In this document: positions 10,325-21,630 of the stretch, in pieces
Layout of the letters: every line of letters starts with the position of its first letter
How positions within the stretch are numbered: position 1 is the first letter of the stretch
From: Sabellastarte sp. h YS-2021
Taxonomy: Eukaryota; Annelida; Polychaeta; Sabellida; Sabellidae
Assembly (NCBI GenBank): GCA_964017235.1
Contig: OZ024927.1
Coordinates: forward strand, 49,233,293 to 49,297,292
Direction of reading: 5' to 3'
DNA length: 64,000 bases
Program-made: the position numbers and the translations under genes
The notes under the pieces: model-generated
Told to the model about the DNA's origin: nothing
What the model saw: the letters and a program-made list of their open reading frames with translations, nothing else
The model's database searches: none

Positions 10325-12258
10325 TTATGTCCACCCACTGGGGGGTGGACATATTATTTTTGCTTTTTCCGGCGTCCGGCGTCACACTTGGTTTCCAGAC
10401 ATTTTAGGCAACAGTTCTTATCCTATCTTTACCAAATTTGGCATGCAGGTTTCTTGGGTTAATAGCTTGTATGGGATTGCTTTTGGTGATGATAGCTCTA
10501 TAGCTAACTGAGTAATAGCTACTTTGCTACTTTTGAGTATCTCTTTGGTTTCCAGACATTTTAAGGAATGCTATTAAGCCTATCTTTCTGAAATTTGGTA
10601 TGGAGGTTCATTGGGTTAATAGCTTGTATGGAATTGCTTTTGGGGGTAATTGCTTCATAGATGAGTGAGTAATTAATTAAATAAATGAGTAATTGGCTAT
10701 TTTGAGTACTGAAAAAGGCAAATGTGCTCATATCTCCTAAACCGTGCGAGATAGAGCGATTTCGTCAAAATTTTCGACCCACAGGGTATCTAAGGAATGT
10801 AATCTTTGCCATTTTCCAAAAAATTTTCCCCTCCCCAAAAATGGTGGCCATTTTGAATTTTTGCCAAAAATGGCAAAACACAAATTTGCTTCTATCTCCT
10901 TAACCGTGCGAGATAGAGCGATTTCGTCGAAATTTTCGACCCACCGGGTATCTAAGGAATGTAATCTTTGCAATTTTCAAAAAATTTTCCCCTCCCCAAA
11001 AATGGCGGCCATTTTGAATTTTCGCCAAAAATGGCAAAACACAAATTTGCTACTATCTCCTTAACCGTGCGAGATAGAGCGATTTCGTCAAAAGTTTCCA
11101 TCCATAGGGTATCTGAGCATCGTACTCTTGGCAATTTCAAAAACTTTCCCCTCCCCAAAAATGGCGGCCATTTTGAATTTTCTAATTTTTGCCAAAAATG
11201 GCAAAACACAAAATTGCTACTATCTCCTTAACTGTGCGAGATAGAGCGATTTCGTCGAAATTTTCGACCCACAGGGTATCTCAGAAATGCACTCTTTCCA
11301 ATTTTCAAACAAATTTCCCCTTCTCAAAAATGGCGGCCATTTTGAATTTTCCCCAAAAATGGCAAAACACAAAATTGCTTCTATCTCCTTAACCGTGCGA
11401 GATAGAGCGATTTCGCTGAAATTTTCAACCCACAGGGTATCTAAGAAATGTACTCTTGGCAATTTTCAAAAAAAATTTCCCCTCCCCAAAAATGGCGGCC
11501 ATTTTGAATTTTCGAATTTTTCCCAAAAATGGCAAAACACAGATTTGCTTCTATCTCCTTAACCGTGTGAGATAGAGCGATTTCGTCGAAATTTTCGACC
11601 CACAGGGTATCTGAGCAATGTACTCTTGGCAATTTTCAAAAAATTTTCCCCTCCTCACATATGGCGGCCATTTTGAATTTTCGAATTTTTGCCCAAAATG
11701 GAAAAACAAAAATTTGCTTCTGTCTCCTTAACCGTGCAAAATAGAGTTATTTCGTTGAAATTTTCGACCCATAGGGTATCTAAGAAATGTACTCTTGGCA
11801 ATTTTCAAAAAATTTTCCTCTTCCCAAAAATGGCGGCCATTTTGAATTTTCGAATTTTTGCCAAAAATAGAAAAACACAAATTTGCTTTTATCTCCTTAA
11901 CCGTGCAAAATAGAGTTATTTCGTTGAAATTTTCGACCCATAGGGTATCTAAGAAATGTACTCTTGGCAATTTTCAAAAAATTTTCCTCTTCCCAAAAAT
12001 GGCGGCCATTTTGAATTTTCGAATTTTTGCCAAAAATAGAAAAACAGAAATTTGCTTCTATCTTCTTAACCGTGCAACATAGAGTGACTTCGTCAAAATT
12101 TTCGACCCAACCAATGCAAAAAGGCATGAAGCTGAAATAATTTACATGTACACTAATAAATATTTAAGCATCATTGATATATTTTACAAATGAAACAGGG
12201 TCTTGTAAGACTACTGTACAATTTTGGCAAAAGGTTCATGGGGTGGACATTACACATG
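10325..12258. mobile_element. Non-autonomous element with tandem array, in the PRCP-like intron
   Basis: The left end has a strong hairpin, 'gtccaccc' and 'gggtggac' around a short loop (10329-10350). The right end repeats 'ggggtggacat' (12239-12249) followed by 'acattacacatgataatgt', whose ends pair. Between them are a unique lead, with 'ctaactgagtaatagctact' echoing the 155-bp satellite, and then a ~165-bp array. No protein is encoded. It is probably another member of the array-bearing Helitron-like group. Confidence 0.65.
10720..12110. repeat. ~165-bp tandem array with an ATGGCGGCCAT core
   Basis: Eight to nine units of 160-170 bp. The word 'tctccttaaccgtgcgagat' recurs near 10891, 11053, 11222, 11382, 11552, 11722, 11890 and 12060. 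Each unit also has 'ttttcgaccca', 'gggtatct' and a near-palindrome 'aaaatggcggccatttt'. Both strands are open in several frames because the unit lacks stops, so the many 60-110 aa frames here are artefacts. Confidence 0.88.
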
Positions 12259-12404
12259 ATAATGTGTGTTCTTCTATGCTATCCTGTTTCTATTCATATG
12301 TCGCAGCTACTATCAACAGGGCGTCCTATTTCTAGTTCTTTCTGTTGTGATATATATTTCTTGTAATAACGGTATTGTTTATTCTAAATTGTAGTTTATA
12401 CAAA

Positions 12405-12557
12405 GGTCCACAGTGTCCCAGTGGTTATCAAGTTTGGCATCTAATCACAGACTGTCACCCTTTGTGGGTTCAACTCCTAGTCATCCACAAGTGACACTGT
12501 TGAGAACCTGTCCCAGTATGACCCTGGCTGTTGAACAGGATCTAAAACCCCAACTTT
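12405..12557 (+). mobile_element. tRNA-derived SINE, subfamily 2
   Basis: It has an A-box-like 'cagtggttatcaag' and a good B box 'gggttcaactcc', and ends with 'gtatgaccctggctgttgaa'. The copy at 38018-38272 (reverse) has the matching 'gtatgaccctgagtggttga' and a 'gatgttaaac' end. Inserted in the last intron of the PRCP-like gene. Confidence 0.65.
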
Positions 12558-12648
12558 GACTTTGTAGCTTATACGTAAGGTCTAGCCGTGCATGTATTAT
12601 GTAAAACAACACAAATATACATGTATTTATTCTTTTTAACCTTTATAG

Positions 12649-12869
12649 ATGGTCCAGTGTGGATTAAGAGGACAGCCTTCACTCTGGCTGGGGCATGTTT
12701 TCTTATCAGTGCCATCACACTGTGTGTATTACTGAGAAGTAACAAGAGAAGCAGGGTGGTGAGGATTACAAATCCAATGGTTGTCAGTGAAATAGAAGAC
12801 AAGCTCCCCGGGAAAATTGGAAATAATCTGCACGTGGCCTTGACTGAAGAGGAGAAACCACTGCTATGA
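12649..12869 (+). CDS. PRCP: PRCP-like gene, last exon: transmembrane segment and cytoplasmic tail
   Basis: The acceptor is 'acctttatag|at'. The incoming base G plus 'at' gives Asp, and the frame then runs to TGA at 12867-12869. The exon encodes a membrane segment 'AFTLAGACFLISAITLCVLL' followed at once by the basic stop-transfer run 'RSNKRSRVVR', then a 44-residue tail ending 'EEEKPLL'. This predicts a type I membrane protein with the catalytic domain in the lumen. The tail end fits the acidic dileucine sorting signal [DE]xxxL[LI] used for endosome/lysosome targeting. Mammalian PRCP is soluble and lacks this tail. The assignment to this gene rests on matching splice phases and strand. A transcript would settle it. 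Confidence 0.72.
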
Positions 12870-14910
12870 AACTAGATAACTGGAATTTGGAATAATAATC
12901 TTTCATTTTTTAAATATGTTTTTTTTTATATAAAGCTGCATCATAACATTACAGTTGGAAACTGTGAACATGAAGTCAGTTGAAGTGCAAGACAGCACTT
13001 TCTTTTTTATATTACATCATATACTCTACATGTATGTTCTAGACCATTAAAAATAGCAGTTTTAATAATAAAAATTTAAATGAATATTATGGATGTGACA
13101 GTACCAATTCTTCTTTATTGTGTATCCCAACAGTACATTTTGTAGTAAAATCACCTCTTATCAGGATAGTATAATGGCTTACCAATGTGTAGTCAATAGG
13201 GACCTTAATTAAAGCATATGTTGTATCTCTGGTGTTCCTTGATTTGACCTTGCAAGCTACAAAAAATCATTGTACTGTACATTCCAAAGTATTGCCAATT
13301 GGCATCTGGTGTACACTTCCTTTAGGTATCATAGCCTTAGTGCTTATGGTGCAGTATCAGTTCTGGGGTTGATATGGATTGTACAATACCAGCTGTTTGG
13401 TATGAGACCAACAGATATTGGTTATTAATTTGAAAATGTAGCACAAGGTTAATTAAAGCCGCAATAATAGGTTACTGGTCATGAACCAGTTACAGAAATT
13501 ATTTACCTGTAATGTAATACAGTGCTCATGAATTGGGCAAGCCAAAAATGACCTCAAAGTGATGAAAAGATAAATTAAAATATTGTATGTATGGTACATA
13601 TTTGTACAAAATGAACAAAGCAAGATATTTGTAGCTCAGAAAGCAAAAGTTAGACTTTTTTTTTGTTTTTTTTTTATTTTTTTTTTAGATTTTTCTAAAG
13701 GTATAACCAAAAAATTGTTTTTAATCATTTACAACCTTCATAAGTCTCCCTTGAAACATGTTACAATGTTTATAATGTTGTTTGATTTGCTTATTTTTAT
13801 CCTGTGACATATGATGTACACTTCATTGAGATGTAGAATGAATACGTATTCACATTCCTCATTGCTCTCTTTAACTTATCACATTAGTGACAAGGCTTTA
13901 TATTAATGTGAATAACATGATTGAAAGGAAGGACAGGCAGCTGTTTTGTACACTGGGCAACACACTACCCAGGGATTTTAGATGCTGATGGCAAGCTTGA
14001 CCTCACAATGGAAAAATTTGATGATTCACCAATCTAGAGAGTGTATAGTGTAGAATGCATTGTTTTTCTCCAGTCCATCAACTACATTGTACCCCATGTG
14101 ACCTGACCTATTCAGTGGTTTGAAGGTGACAGTAAACCTGATTCATCCAATCGTTCTCCAGACATATCGACATCAAAGCTGTGATATAAATGTGAATAGA
14201 GTTGAACGTATTGATATGTGGTATGTGAAATTCACTAGTGAGGAAACCCTTTCTATTTCCGTGACTTGCAGGAAATTCTTTATACATGTGGGATTTTTGT
14301 GATTCTCTATGGTCCATGAACTTATCTGATGCAAGATTGGTACAAATCTGGATTATTTGTTTCATACTTTTAAAGGATGCTCCTTTGTATGAACTTTTTA
14401 CAAATACCACTACATGTGGTGTTATTCTAAATTGTAAAAAAAAATATATATATAGGTTAGAAATTTGTTTTTAAGAAGTGACACACCAGAGGAGAGTTTG
14501 AATGAGATATGATTTTGAAGACTGGTGATATTAGGGGAATTTATAGTCATTGTAAATACAAAGGGTTGGTATTCTGTCATTTCTTTTATACAGCATAGTT
14601 TATTGGATCATGTGCCTCTGTCCCAAAATAATATGAATTTTGTATGTAAATAATCTTAAAATGATATATGTTTTCAGCAAATTGTTGTGTAGCTTCAGTC
14701 ATCTATACACAGTTTTGTTGCTGTGTAAATGCAGTTGCAATATTTGTTGTGTTGACATACAAATTATGTGATATTGTAGTACAAAAAGTGCTTTGTTTGT
14801 AAGATAGAAATGTATATATGATATCTGTATATCACATAGGTGGTTGGTGTTAGTTATATGGTGTCAGGAAGCTATTTTTTGTTATATAAATAAATTCTGA
14901 AGAACACGTA
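12870..14910 (+). other. Probable 3' UTR of the PRCP-like gene
   Basis: About 2 kb of AT-rich, non-repetitive sequence after the stop codon, with no credible open frame. An AATAAA lies at 14889-14894 and could be the main polyadenylation signal. Closer AATAAA-like words near 13067 could serve a short form. A T-rich run is at 13660-13690. Confidence 0.45.
14889..14894 (+). terminator. Polyadenylation signal AATAAA
   Basis: AATAAA downstream of the PRCP-like gene and upstream of the GC-rich MITE at 14975. It is the last strong signal before foreign sequence. Confidence 0.4.
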
Positions 14911-14974
14911 TACTTCTTGATGGTTATAATTGACTTTGACATTTACTTACAGAATACAGGACTGTTTTTACAGC

Positions 14975-15236
14975 TACCACTAGCGGATCCGGGGTGGGGG
15001 TGGGGGGTGGTTCAGGGGGTTCGAACACCCCTCCCCCCCCTTGAAAAATAATGTAAAGGGGTTCAACCCAAAGTACAAAATTATTTCTTGAGAGTGGTGT
15101 TAAATTTACAGGAAATGCACTATATTTTTACCAAAAATAAATTTTTTTTCCGGGGGGCTTGCCCCCCGAACCCCCCTAGTTACGGTATGTCTGAAGTGAA
15201 CCCCCACCTTACTTAAAAGCTGGATCCGCCCCTGGC
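14975..15236. mobile_element. GC-rich MITE with 'gcggatcc' terminal inverted repeats
   Basis: The left end 'tagcggatccgggg' and right end 'agctggatccgcccct' are inverted copies. The interior is unusually G/C-rich with long G and C runs, and includes a hairpin 'ccggggggcttgccccccg' (15151-15169). Ends of the GGGGCGGATCCAG type are common in invertebrate hAT-like MITEs (recalled, not searched). Confidence 0.65.
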
Positions 15237-15999
15237 TGCTGAGTAAATCTCCAGAAACTATCTGTATATTGTATTGTTTTATACTCTGGACTCTGAGTTC
15301 TAGTTGACCTATCCCAACTGCACTTGTGCAACCCAAGCTCCAGTGACTGACAGTGATGACCATTTATCAGTGTCCTTAAGGATCTTCAGCCTGTCATTGG
15401 GCACAGGATTCTATGACATAGAACCATCATTTTAAGTTGTCATCTGGTCCACTGTGTATTGGGGCAGGGTCGGTAGCAGATTTTCCATTTTGCTATTCCA
15501 CCAGTGTGAAACCATACTGATTCCGGGATACCGAAAGAAATTGCGTTCAAGGATATCCCCAATCAAATAGGCCCACCAACCGGAAGTAAGATTCACGAAA
15601 AAAAGATGGCAGTTCTTCTGAAAGAAATCACTATAAAAGTGCTAACATATATATAAAAATGGGATAAAGGTTTGTAATTTCTTCAGATTTGAGGTTATTT
15701 TCTAATATTTTACGTTTTCTCACAATATTATATACTGACATTTGAAACATTCACATTACATTGCCAGGTTGTTGTTTTAGACATTTCTACTAACTATTAT
15801 GAAGTAATGGCTTTTAAGGTGGTTGTGTCTTTATATAAAAATATATATTCTGAATATTTCATCAGTAGTTTTTCAATGTTTGCTGAATATATTTCAGAAA
15901 AAAAAATACCTGGTGCAAAACCAAAATGTATAACAAGAAAAAAGTGCAGATATTTTTGTATTAATAAAAATTACTGAATACCATATTCTTTCATTAATT
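15237..15999. other. Unannotated stretch; ETS-like and YY1-like motifs at 15580-15610
   Basis: No gene is certain. 'ccggaagt' (15580-15587) and 'aagatggc' (15603-15610, containing an ATG) look like a metazoan core promoter. The frame from that ATG stops after 16 codons unless it is spliced. Confidence 0.3.
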
Positions 16000-16009
16000 T
16001 CATTAATAG

Positions 16010-16164
16010 GTGTTTGCCCAGTTTGCAAAACTATTGAACCAGTAGGGAAATCCATGCAGTACTTGGCCGATGCCATATTCATCCAGGTGGTTAACATCTT
16101 CAAGGACACCTATTTAGACCATCTGAGAACTGGTGTGAAACAAGATACCTCATCATCTGTCTGA
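16010..16164 (+). CDS. Candidate terminal exon with CxxC motif (unrecognised)
   Basis: After an acceptor-like 'tttcattaatag|', a frame open for 51 codons to TGA at 16162-16164 reads 'VCPVCKTIEPVGKSMQYLAD', then 'IFKDTYLDHLRTG'. The CPVC pair could bind zinc. I do not recognise the protein. The nearest upstream ATG region (15606) has a promoter-like context, but no donor with the matching phase was found, so the first exon is unknown. The reverse strand is also open over 71 codons, which lowers confidence. Confidence 0.25.
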
Positions 16165-16985
16165 AATACAGATCACTAGTCTCTTCTCGGTTTAATTAGT
16201 CAGGAGGGCTGAATATGATATAAGAATGAGTCTTCAACATGCATTGGACTGTAAGGGGGATTTTAAAAACCCACAAGTGTCGGTCTTGCCAGTCATCCGA
16301 CTCCAGGAAGCAAAGTCAGGCCTTTGACAGATCCCAGTCAACTGGCTGAGCAACTGGACTGGCAATATAAGTTCCCATTACTGTTAATGTAAGTATATTT
16401 CTGAACCAGGCTCAAGGCACATGGTCATTCTTTTACAAAACAAGCTGTGTATCCTTCTACTGTAGTTCATGTACTTCTTTAAGTACGAAGCGGCTACCAC
16501 AAAAGAAAGGTATAATCTGTGCCAAAGGTGTTACTTTTGTAAATCATTCACATTTTGTACAGCCAGTCATAAATGCACTCACTGCTGCTCCAAACGCGAG
16601 CCTTTTGGGGTTTGAGTCCAAGAGTGGTCTCCAATTTGAAAAAGGGTTCCACATTTCCCTTAAAATCAAACCTCTGACCAGACATCCTCTGATTCAGAGC
16701 AACTTTGCAATCCATACAGGAACAGCTGCCTGCAGGAAGCTTTGCTTACTTTCTTAGCAAAGCTTAGCATACCTTTGCATACCTTCTGAGCATAGAACAG
16801 GTCAAGGTACCCTCATTTCTGGCTGTTTACAACGACCTTTTCTTAGTACCAATACTTCAAGAAATGCAACATACAGACACCAGAATCAACCAGACTTTTT
16901 CTCCTGTGTCTACATTAGGTCTTTGGCACATATATTGACTGCTCAACTGAGAAATGTTTAATGTGAACCCCTTTTGTTGGAAGTA
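16165..16985. other. Unannotated stretch
   Basis: Single-copy-looking sequence with no supported gene. Near 16735-16790 there are repeated 'ctttgcat' and 'cttagcaaagctt' words with no clear element structure. Confidence 0.4.
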
Positions 16986-16989
16986 TGAA

Positions 16990-19195
16990 GGACAATTCTA
17001 ATTCTAATTCGACTTTTATAGCACTTAATCTCCACTGAGTAGTGGACTCTAAGGCGCAACAAGACAACAGCAATATGTAACTTCAGGGACAGAAATAGGT
17101 CGGCACCACAGAGAAGCCATAAGAGAAAATGAGCTAAGGAGGATAAGCCTTTGCGTAGAGATAGGTTTTGAGCTTCTTTCTAAAAGAGGCAAAAGTGGGT
17201 GATGCACGAATGTCTTCAGGAAGTGAATTCCAAACAGTGGGAGCATCAAAGGCAAAACTGAAACCAAACTGCTTAGTGGACTTGTGAATTGTAGGTTGAA
17301 ATTTTGGTACATTAAGGAAATTGGCAACACTCTGACTATGTCTAGTATTGTAAGTATTGTGGTATGTGGATAGATATGGAGCAAAATATTTAGGGAAACC
17401 AGTATGAATAAACTTGTACACCAGGGTAGCCAGTTTGAACTCTGAGCGAAACTGAACAGGGAGCCAATGGAGTTTCCTGAGTACCGGAGTTATCCGAGTA
17501 TATTTACTCGAATTTGAAACAATTCTAGCTGCACTATTTTGGATAGACTGTAATCTGTGAAGATTGAATTTGGAGAGACTCCTGAAAAGTGAGTTACAGT
17601 AGTCCAACCGACTACTAACAAAAGCATTGGCAACCGACACAGCTGCATCATGAGTCAAGAGCTGCCTGATATTTCTAAAATCCCTCAGTTGAATAAAGCA
17701 GCTTTTACAAACATTCTGGACGTGTTTACAGAAAGAAAAATCAGAGTCAAACCACAGACCCAGGTTCCTGACTGACTTGGTGGGGTGAAGGGGGTTATCC
17801 AAGATGTCAATTGGGAAACATACATTTAACCTTTCTCTCTGTTTCTTGGAGCCATAAAGTATAAACTCAGTTTTATCTGGATTAAGTTTAAGTTTGCTAG
17901 CCGACATCCATTCCTTAACATCTTGAAGGCATCTGTTCAACTTATCAAAAGCAGCTGAGGCATTCATGTGTGACAGATGGACATAAAGTTGTGAATCGTC
18001 AGCATAGAAATGAAAGTTTATGCCTTTGTGTTTACCAATCAGAGTACTAAGGGGAGATGTGTAAAGAGAGAATAGCAGAGGACCCAGAACAGAACCCTGA
18101 GGCACACCGAACAGCAGTTTTTGTAAATCAGACAAAGTAGAACCAATTTTAACAGATTGAAAGTGTTCTGTCAAAAAAGAAGAGAACCAGTTGAGAGCAG
18201 AGCCACCAACACCGAACCAATCCAGAAGACAGCTGAGGAGAGTGGAATGATCAATAGTATCAAAGGCAGCCGAGAGATCCAGAAGTACCAAGGCAGTAGC
18301 TTCACCCCAAGATAGTGACAAATGAATATCATTTTTGATGGAAAGCAGAGCCGTCTCAATTGAGTAAGTCATGTCGATGAATGTGATCAACCAGCTGTTT
18401 AGCAACTACACGTTCCACCAGTTTAGAAATGAAGCTAAGTCCAGATACTGGGCGGTAGTTTTTCAAATCCTCAACAGGAAGCGAGGCCTTCTTTATAAGT
18501 GGAGTGACTACAGCTTTTTTTTAACCCATCTGGAACCAGTCCCTCCCGGAGCGAACAATTAACCAATTTGGTTATAGATGGTAGAAGGATGTCAATACAT
18601 TCCTTAATAAGGAATGTGGGCAATGGGTCCAACAGGCATGATTTGGTGGTTGATTTGCTGATTATTTTACCAATTTCATCTTGAGTGACTTGAGTAAAGA
18701 CTGTTAATTTAGGAGGGTCAAAGGGGGTGGGGGGTGGGGGTTGTACCATGTTACAGGACTCAGATGAGGAGAAACTCTCACAGATTTTCATGATTTTATT
18801 TGAGAAAAATGTAGCAAAACGATCAGCGAATGACTTTGAGGATTCCCAAGTGGGCAAAGTAGTGCTGTGGGATCTATGTAAGACTTTGTGTAACTCCTGC
18901 CATAGTTTCTTGGAATCATGGCTGTTGTTGGAGATAAGTTTTCTGTAATAGACAGTCTTGTCCCTGTTGGCAAGATGATTACACCAGGCGATTTGACGCC
19001 GAAGATGACTCCTGTTGTATTGACTTTATCTCTTCGCCAAGCACATTCAAATTGACGTCTGAGTGACTTTGCAAGGTGATAGCTCTCTGGCAGCCAGTCA
19101 GCATGCTGTTTCGTCTTCAAACTGGACACAAGAGGAGCATGCCTGTCAAGGATACGACTCAAGTCATGTACATACTGATCATAGAGCTATGAGAC
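16990..19195 (-). mobile_element. CR1/L2-like LINE, 5'-truncated copy
   Basis: Reverse-strand copy of the same LINE family as at 2.9 kb. The 5'-most recognisable part (19160) reads 'LDRHAPLVSSLKTKQHADWL', the linker after the endonuclease. The frame then shifts near 18850 and again near 18450. The rest of the RT is one open frame (17134-18405). The 3' UTR includes the reverse of the 'gagattaagtgctataaaag' signature and an (agaatt)n tail at 16990-17012. The endonuclease is absent. Confidence 0.9.
17134..18405 (-). pseudogene. LINE reverse transcriptase, C-terminal 423 codons open
   Basis: The best-preserved RT of this family in the window. It has 'AAFDTIDHSTLLSCLLDWFG', 'GVPQGSVLGPLLFSLYTSPL', the catalytic 'FHFYADDSQLYVHLS' (YADD intact), 'KLKLNPDKTEFILYGSKKQR', 'LDYCNSLFRSL', 'RITPVLRKLHWLPV' and the C-terminal 'WNSLPEDIRASPTFASFRKK...YPP'. 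The N-terminal fingers lie in other frames (18471-18857 and 18788-19162), so no full protein can be made. It serves as the reference for placing the broken copies at 2.9, 8.8, 39.3 and 45.7 kb. Confidence 0.88.
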
Positions 19196-21630
19196 AGAAT
19201 TTGCTGGACATTTCACAAAAGGCATATCTTTAAGATACCTAAAGTTGGACATATTTGGACAAAGTACACATTTCCCAAATAATAGGGTTAAATATGACCT
19301 TTCTGCACTGATTAAACGTGAAACTGAAATGAGGATGTGTGTATTCTTTTTTTGTTTTTTGTAGTCCTATTCTAGGTCTGAGATATTCTCCCAACAGGAA
19401 ATATCCATGATAGGCAAACAGCAAATATAATCCTGGAACTAAGCGTAACATGTAATCCGACATATTGAAACTATCTGACTTGTATGAAAACACACTTCAT
19501 TTTTAAAAGGGATCAAGTTCAAAAGACATTTCGCTAATTTAAGTTAGTTACTTGAAATTCTAGAAAATTTATTTCTGTATGTTAATGAACAAAAGTCAAT
19601 AAAGAGATTTACAATCTGATCACCATCAATAAGGATATTAGTCAAAATAAAACTACATCCAAGTCTGACTGTGACATATTTCAACCCCTGACACACTACA
19701 AGCAGTATAATCCGTGGTTATAAGTGCTGGGGAAAATGTCCCTGTTCTTCAACTACCGTCTGAGATTTGTATGCGAAGCTGTGACACAGTGGCAAAATGT
19801 CCAATACTTTGTACATCATATGGAAGTTTCAAAATGTTTAAAATTTCCGCCTCTGACAGCCTCACCGTGAGCATGCGCAGATGAATTTTTTTGCCATGGT
19901 AACTGTAACAGGGCAACAGAAGGTGAGTAGAGGTCTTGGCCGTTTCGCCGCTGTATCACAAATTTGTACACGGACCTCAGACAGACAGTTGAAGGCATTT
20001 CAACCAACGCTTATACCAAGTGTTATACCACCTGTAGTGAAATGCTAATCCAAATCTCTGAAGGTATGAGGCGTCCTTGGAGGAGGTTCCACCTGTAGTG
20101 TGACTGGGTGTTTTAGCAAGAACACACTATTTTGTAAACACCTGGCCCTAGAAAACATGCACCACACACTAAGAAGGCTTCTGATACAGTGTGCATTATG
20201 GCAAAAATATTTCAAGTTCCCATTATGGTCCAGACAGCCTGGAAGGCCAGGCTAAGTCATTGATTATAGTCACCTCTTTTTTTATTACTACAGATACCTT
20301 TCTAATGTCTGCCCAGTGGCTGTGTGATTTTGACATCATGGTATGCTTTTTGCTAGAACAAAGATTAAGTGCTATTAGAATATGATAACATTAGCCTTTA
20401 TATGCAGATTAGAATCTGGTTGAACAGAGAGTAAGCATCATAACACTATGATTAGATCAGACAAGCTGTACTATAATTGCTCATGATGCTATTACAGCCA
20501 CATTAATATCCTGTTTTGACGGGAGGGGGCCGGGAGGTTCTTTTGCTAAAGTTTTTGCACATTGTTTTCATGAAATATAACACATAGCTGGTAAAAAATG
20601 TTATTTAAGAAGCGATACAAACATCAAGTCAAACACAGGAGTATCAATAAAAAAAACATATTATTGTTGATAATTGATGGTTTTGTTATACATTACTCTG
20701 GTAACCTTTTTTTCTAAAGAACTATAAGGCCAGAGACTAGACTATTAGACTAAGAGTCTAATTGTAAATATGGGCTTCTGTGTCCCAGGGTAAAGGGCAT
20801 TAGAGATGGATTATAAGTTGCTCTTATGTGTCGTGCAGATGGGTCCATTGTGTGTTAAAACATTAGACAGACTCATGCAAGGGGGATTGGAGATCTGTTG
20901 TCATGGTAACTAAAAAGCCAGAAGCTTCAGCTTTGGTATTTATATTTCAAAACAAAATGACAACTAAGAGACCAAACTAAAATTTCAAATTTCTAGAGTT
21001 TCATTTAACCCTACAAAAATGCATTATCTTGCAAACTGAAAAAAAGGAAATTTTTTAATAAACCAAAACATGTAAATCGCAGCAACTTTGCCAAAAAAAA
21101 GGTGTTAAAGCATCGGTAATAAAAACATTTAGTCATATCTTTACCAAACATTTTATGGTTCATTGAGCATTGTTTCTTTAGCAATTACTTATTGCTGCAA
21201 TCTGTTTTAAAATATTCTTTCAGAAGAAATCTTCTGTCAGATTTAATGTATTTTATAAAACAATATTTCAGTTACATGTGATAAAACCATAAATCTGTGT
21301 AAAACATTGAGCACTAGTTGTACTTAACTAATATCTAAACATCAGTCCACGTAGCATTAGTTTTTCAGCAATTTTTATAGGTGCCATCACTACTCCAAAA
21401 ACTTGTCATTAACAGGCAAAATTCAGTCAGATTTCAAAAGCTAGTGGTCTGCAAAAGTCAAAGAACTGCATAAGCTTGAAATGAGCTGTAGAGTGAACAC
21501 CGTTCTGGGACTGTTAGATTATTGGTGGTAACAGGATCAGGTGTGGGACTGACTCACATAGGTTCAGTATGTATTGCACTAACCCTTTGATTCATATGTA
21601 TGTGTTTTATGTACTTGTTTCCTGTTAGGT
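19196..21630. other. Unannotated stretch with a possible promoter near 19870
   Basis: No supported gene. At 19871-19880 an NRF1-like half site 'gcatgcgcag' is followed by a well-placed ATG ('ttgccatgg', 19896), nine codons and a perfect donor 'aag|gtgagt' at 19923. A 3'-tail fragment of the LINE family ('aaagattaagtgctattaga') is near 20360. The remainder is AT-rich. Confidence 0.3.

Noticed and set aside
10737..12127. Many overlapping 60-106 residue open frames on both strands
   Set aside because: They are translations of a ~165-bp tandem unit that lacks stops in several frames. The peptides repeat with the DNA period and show no coding constraint.
14108..14474. Opposing 60-100 residue frames in the region after the PRCP-like gene
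   Set aside because: Short, overlapping on both strands, no splice or domain support. Better read as 3' UTR.
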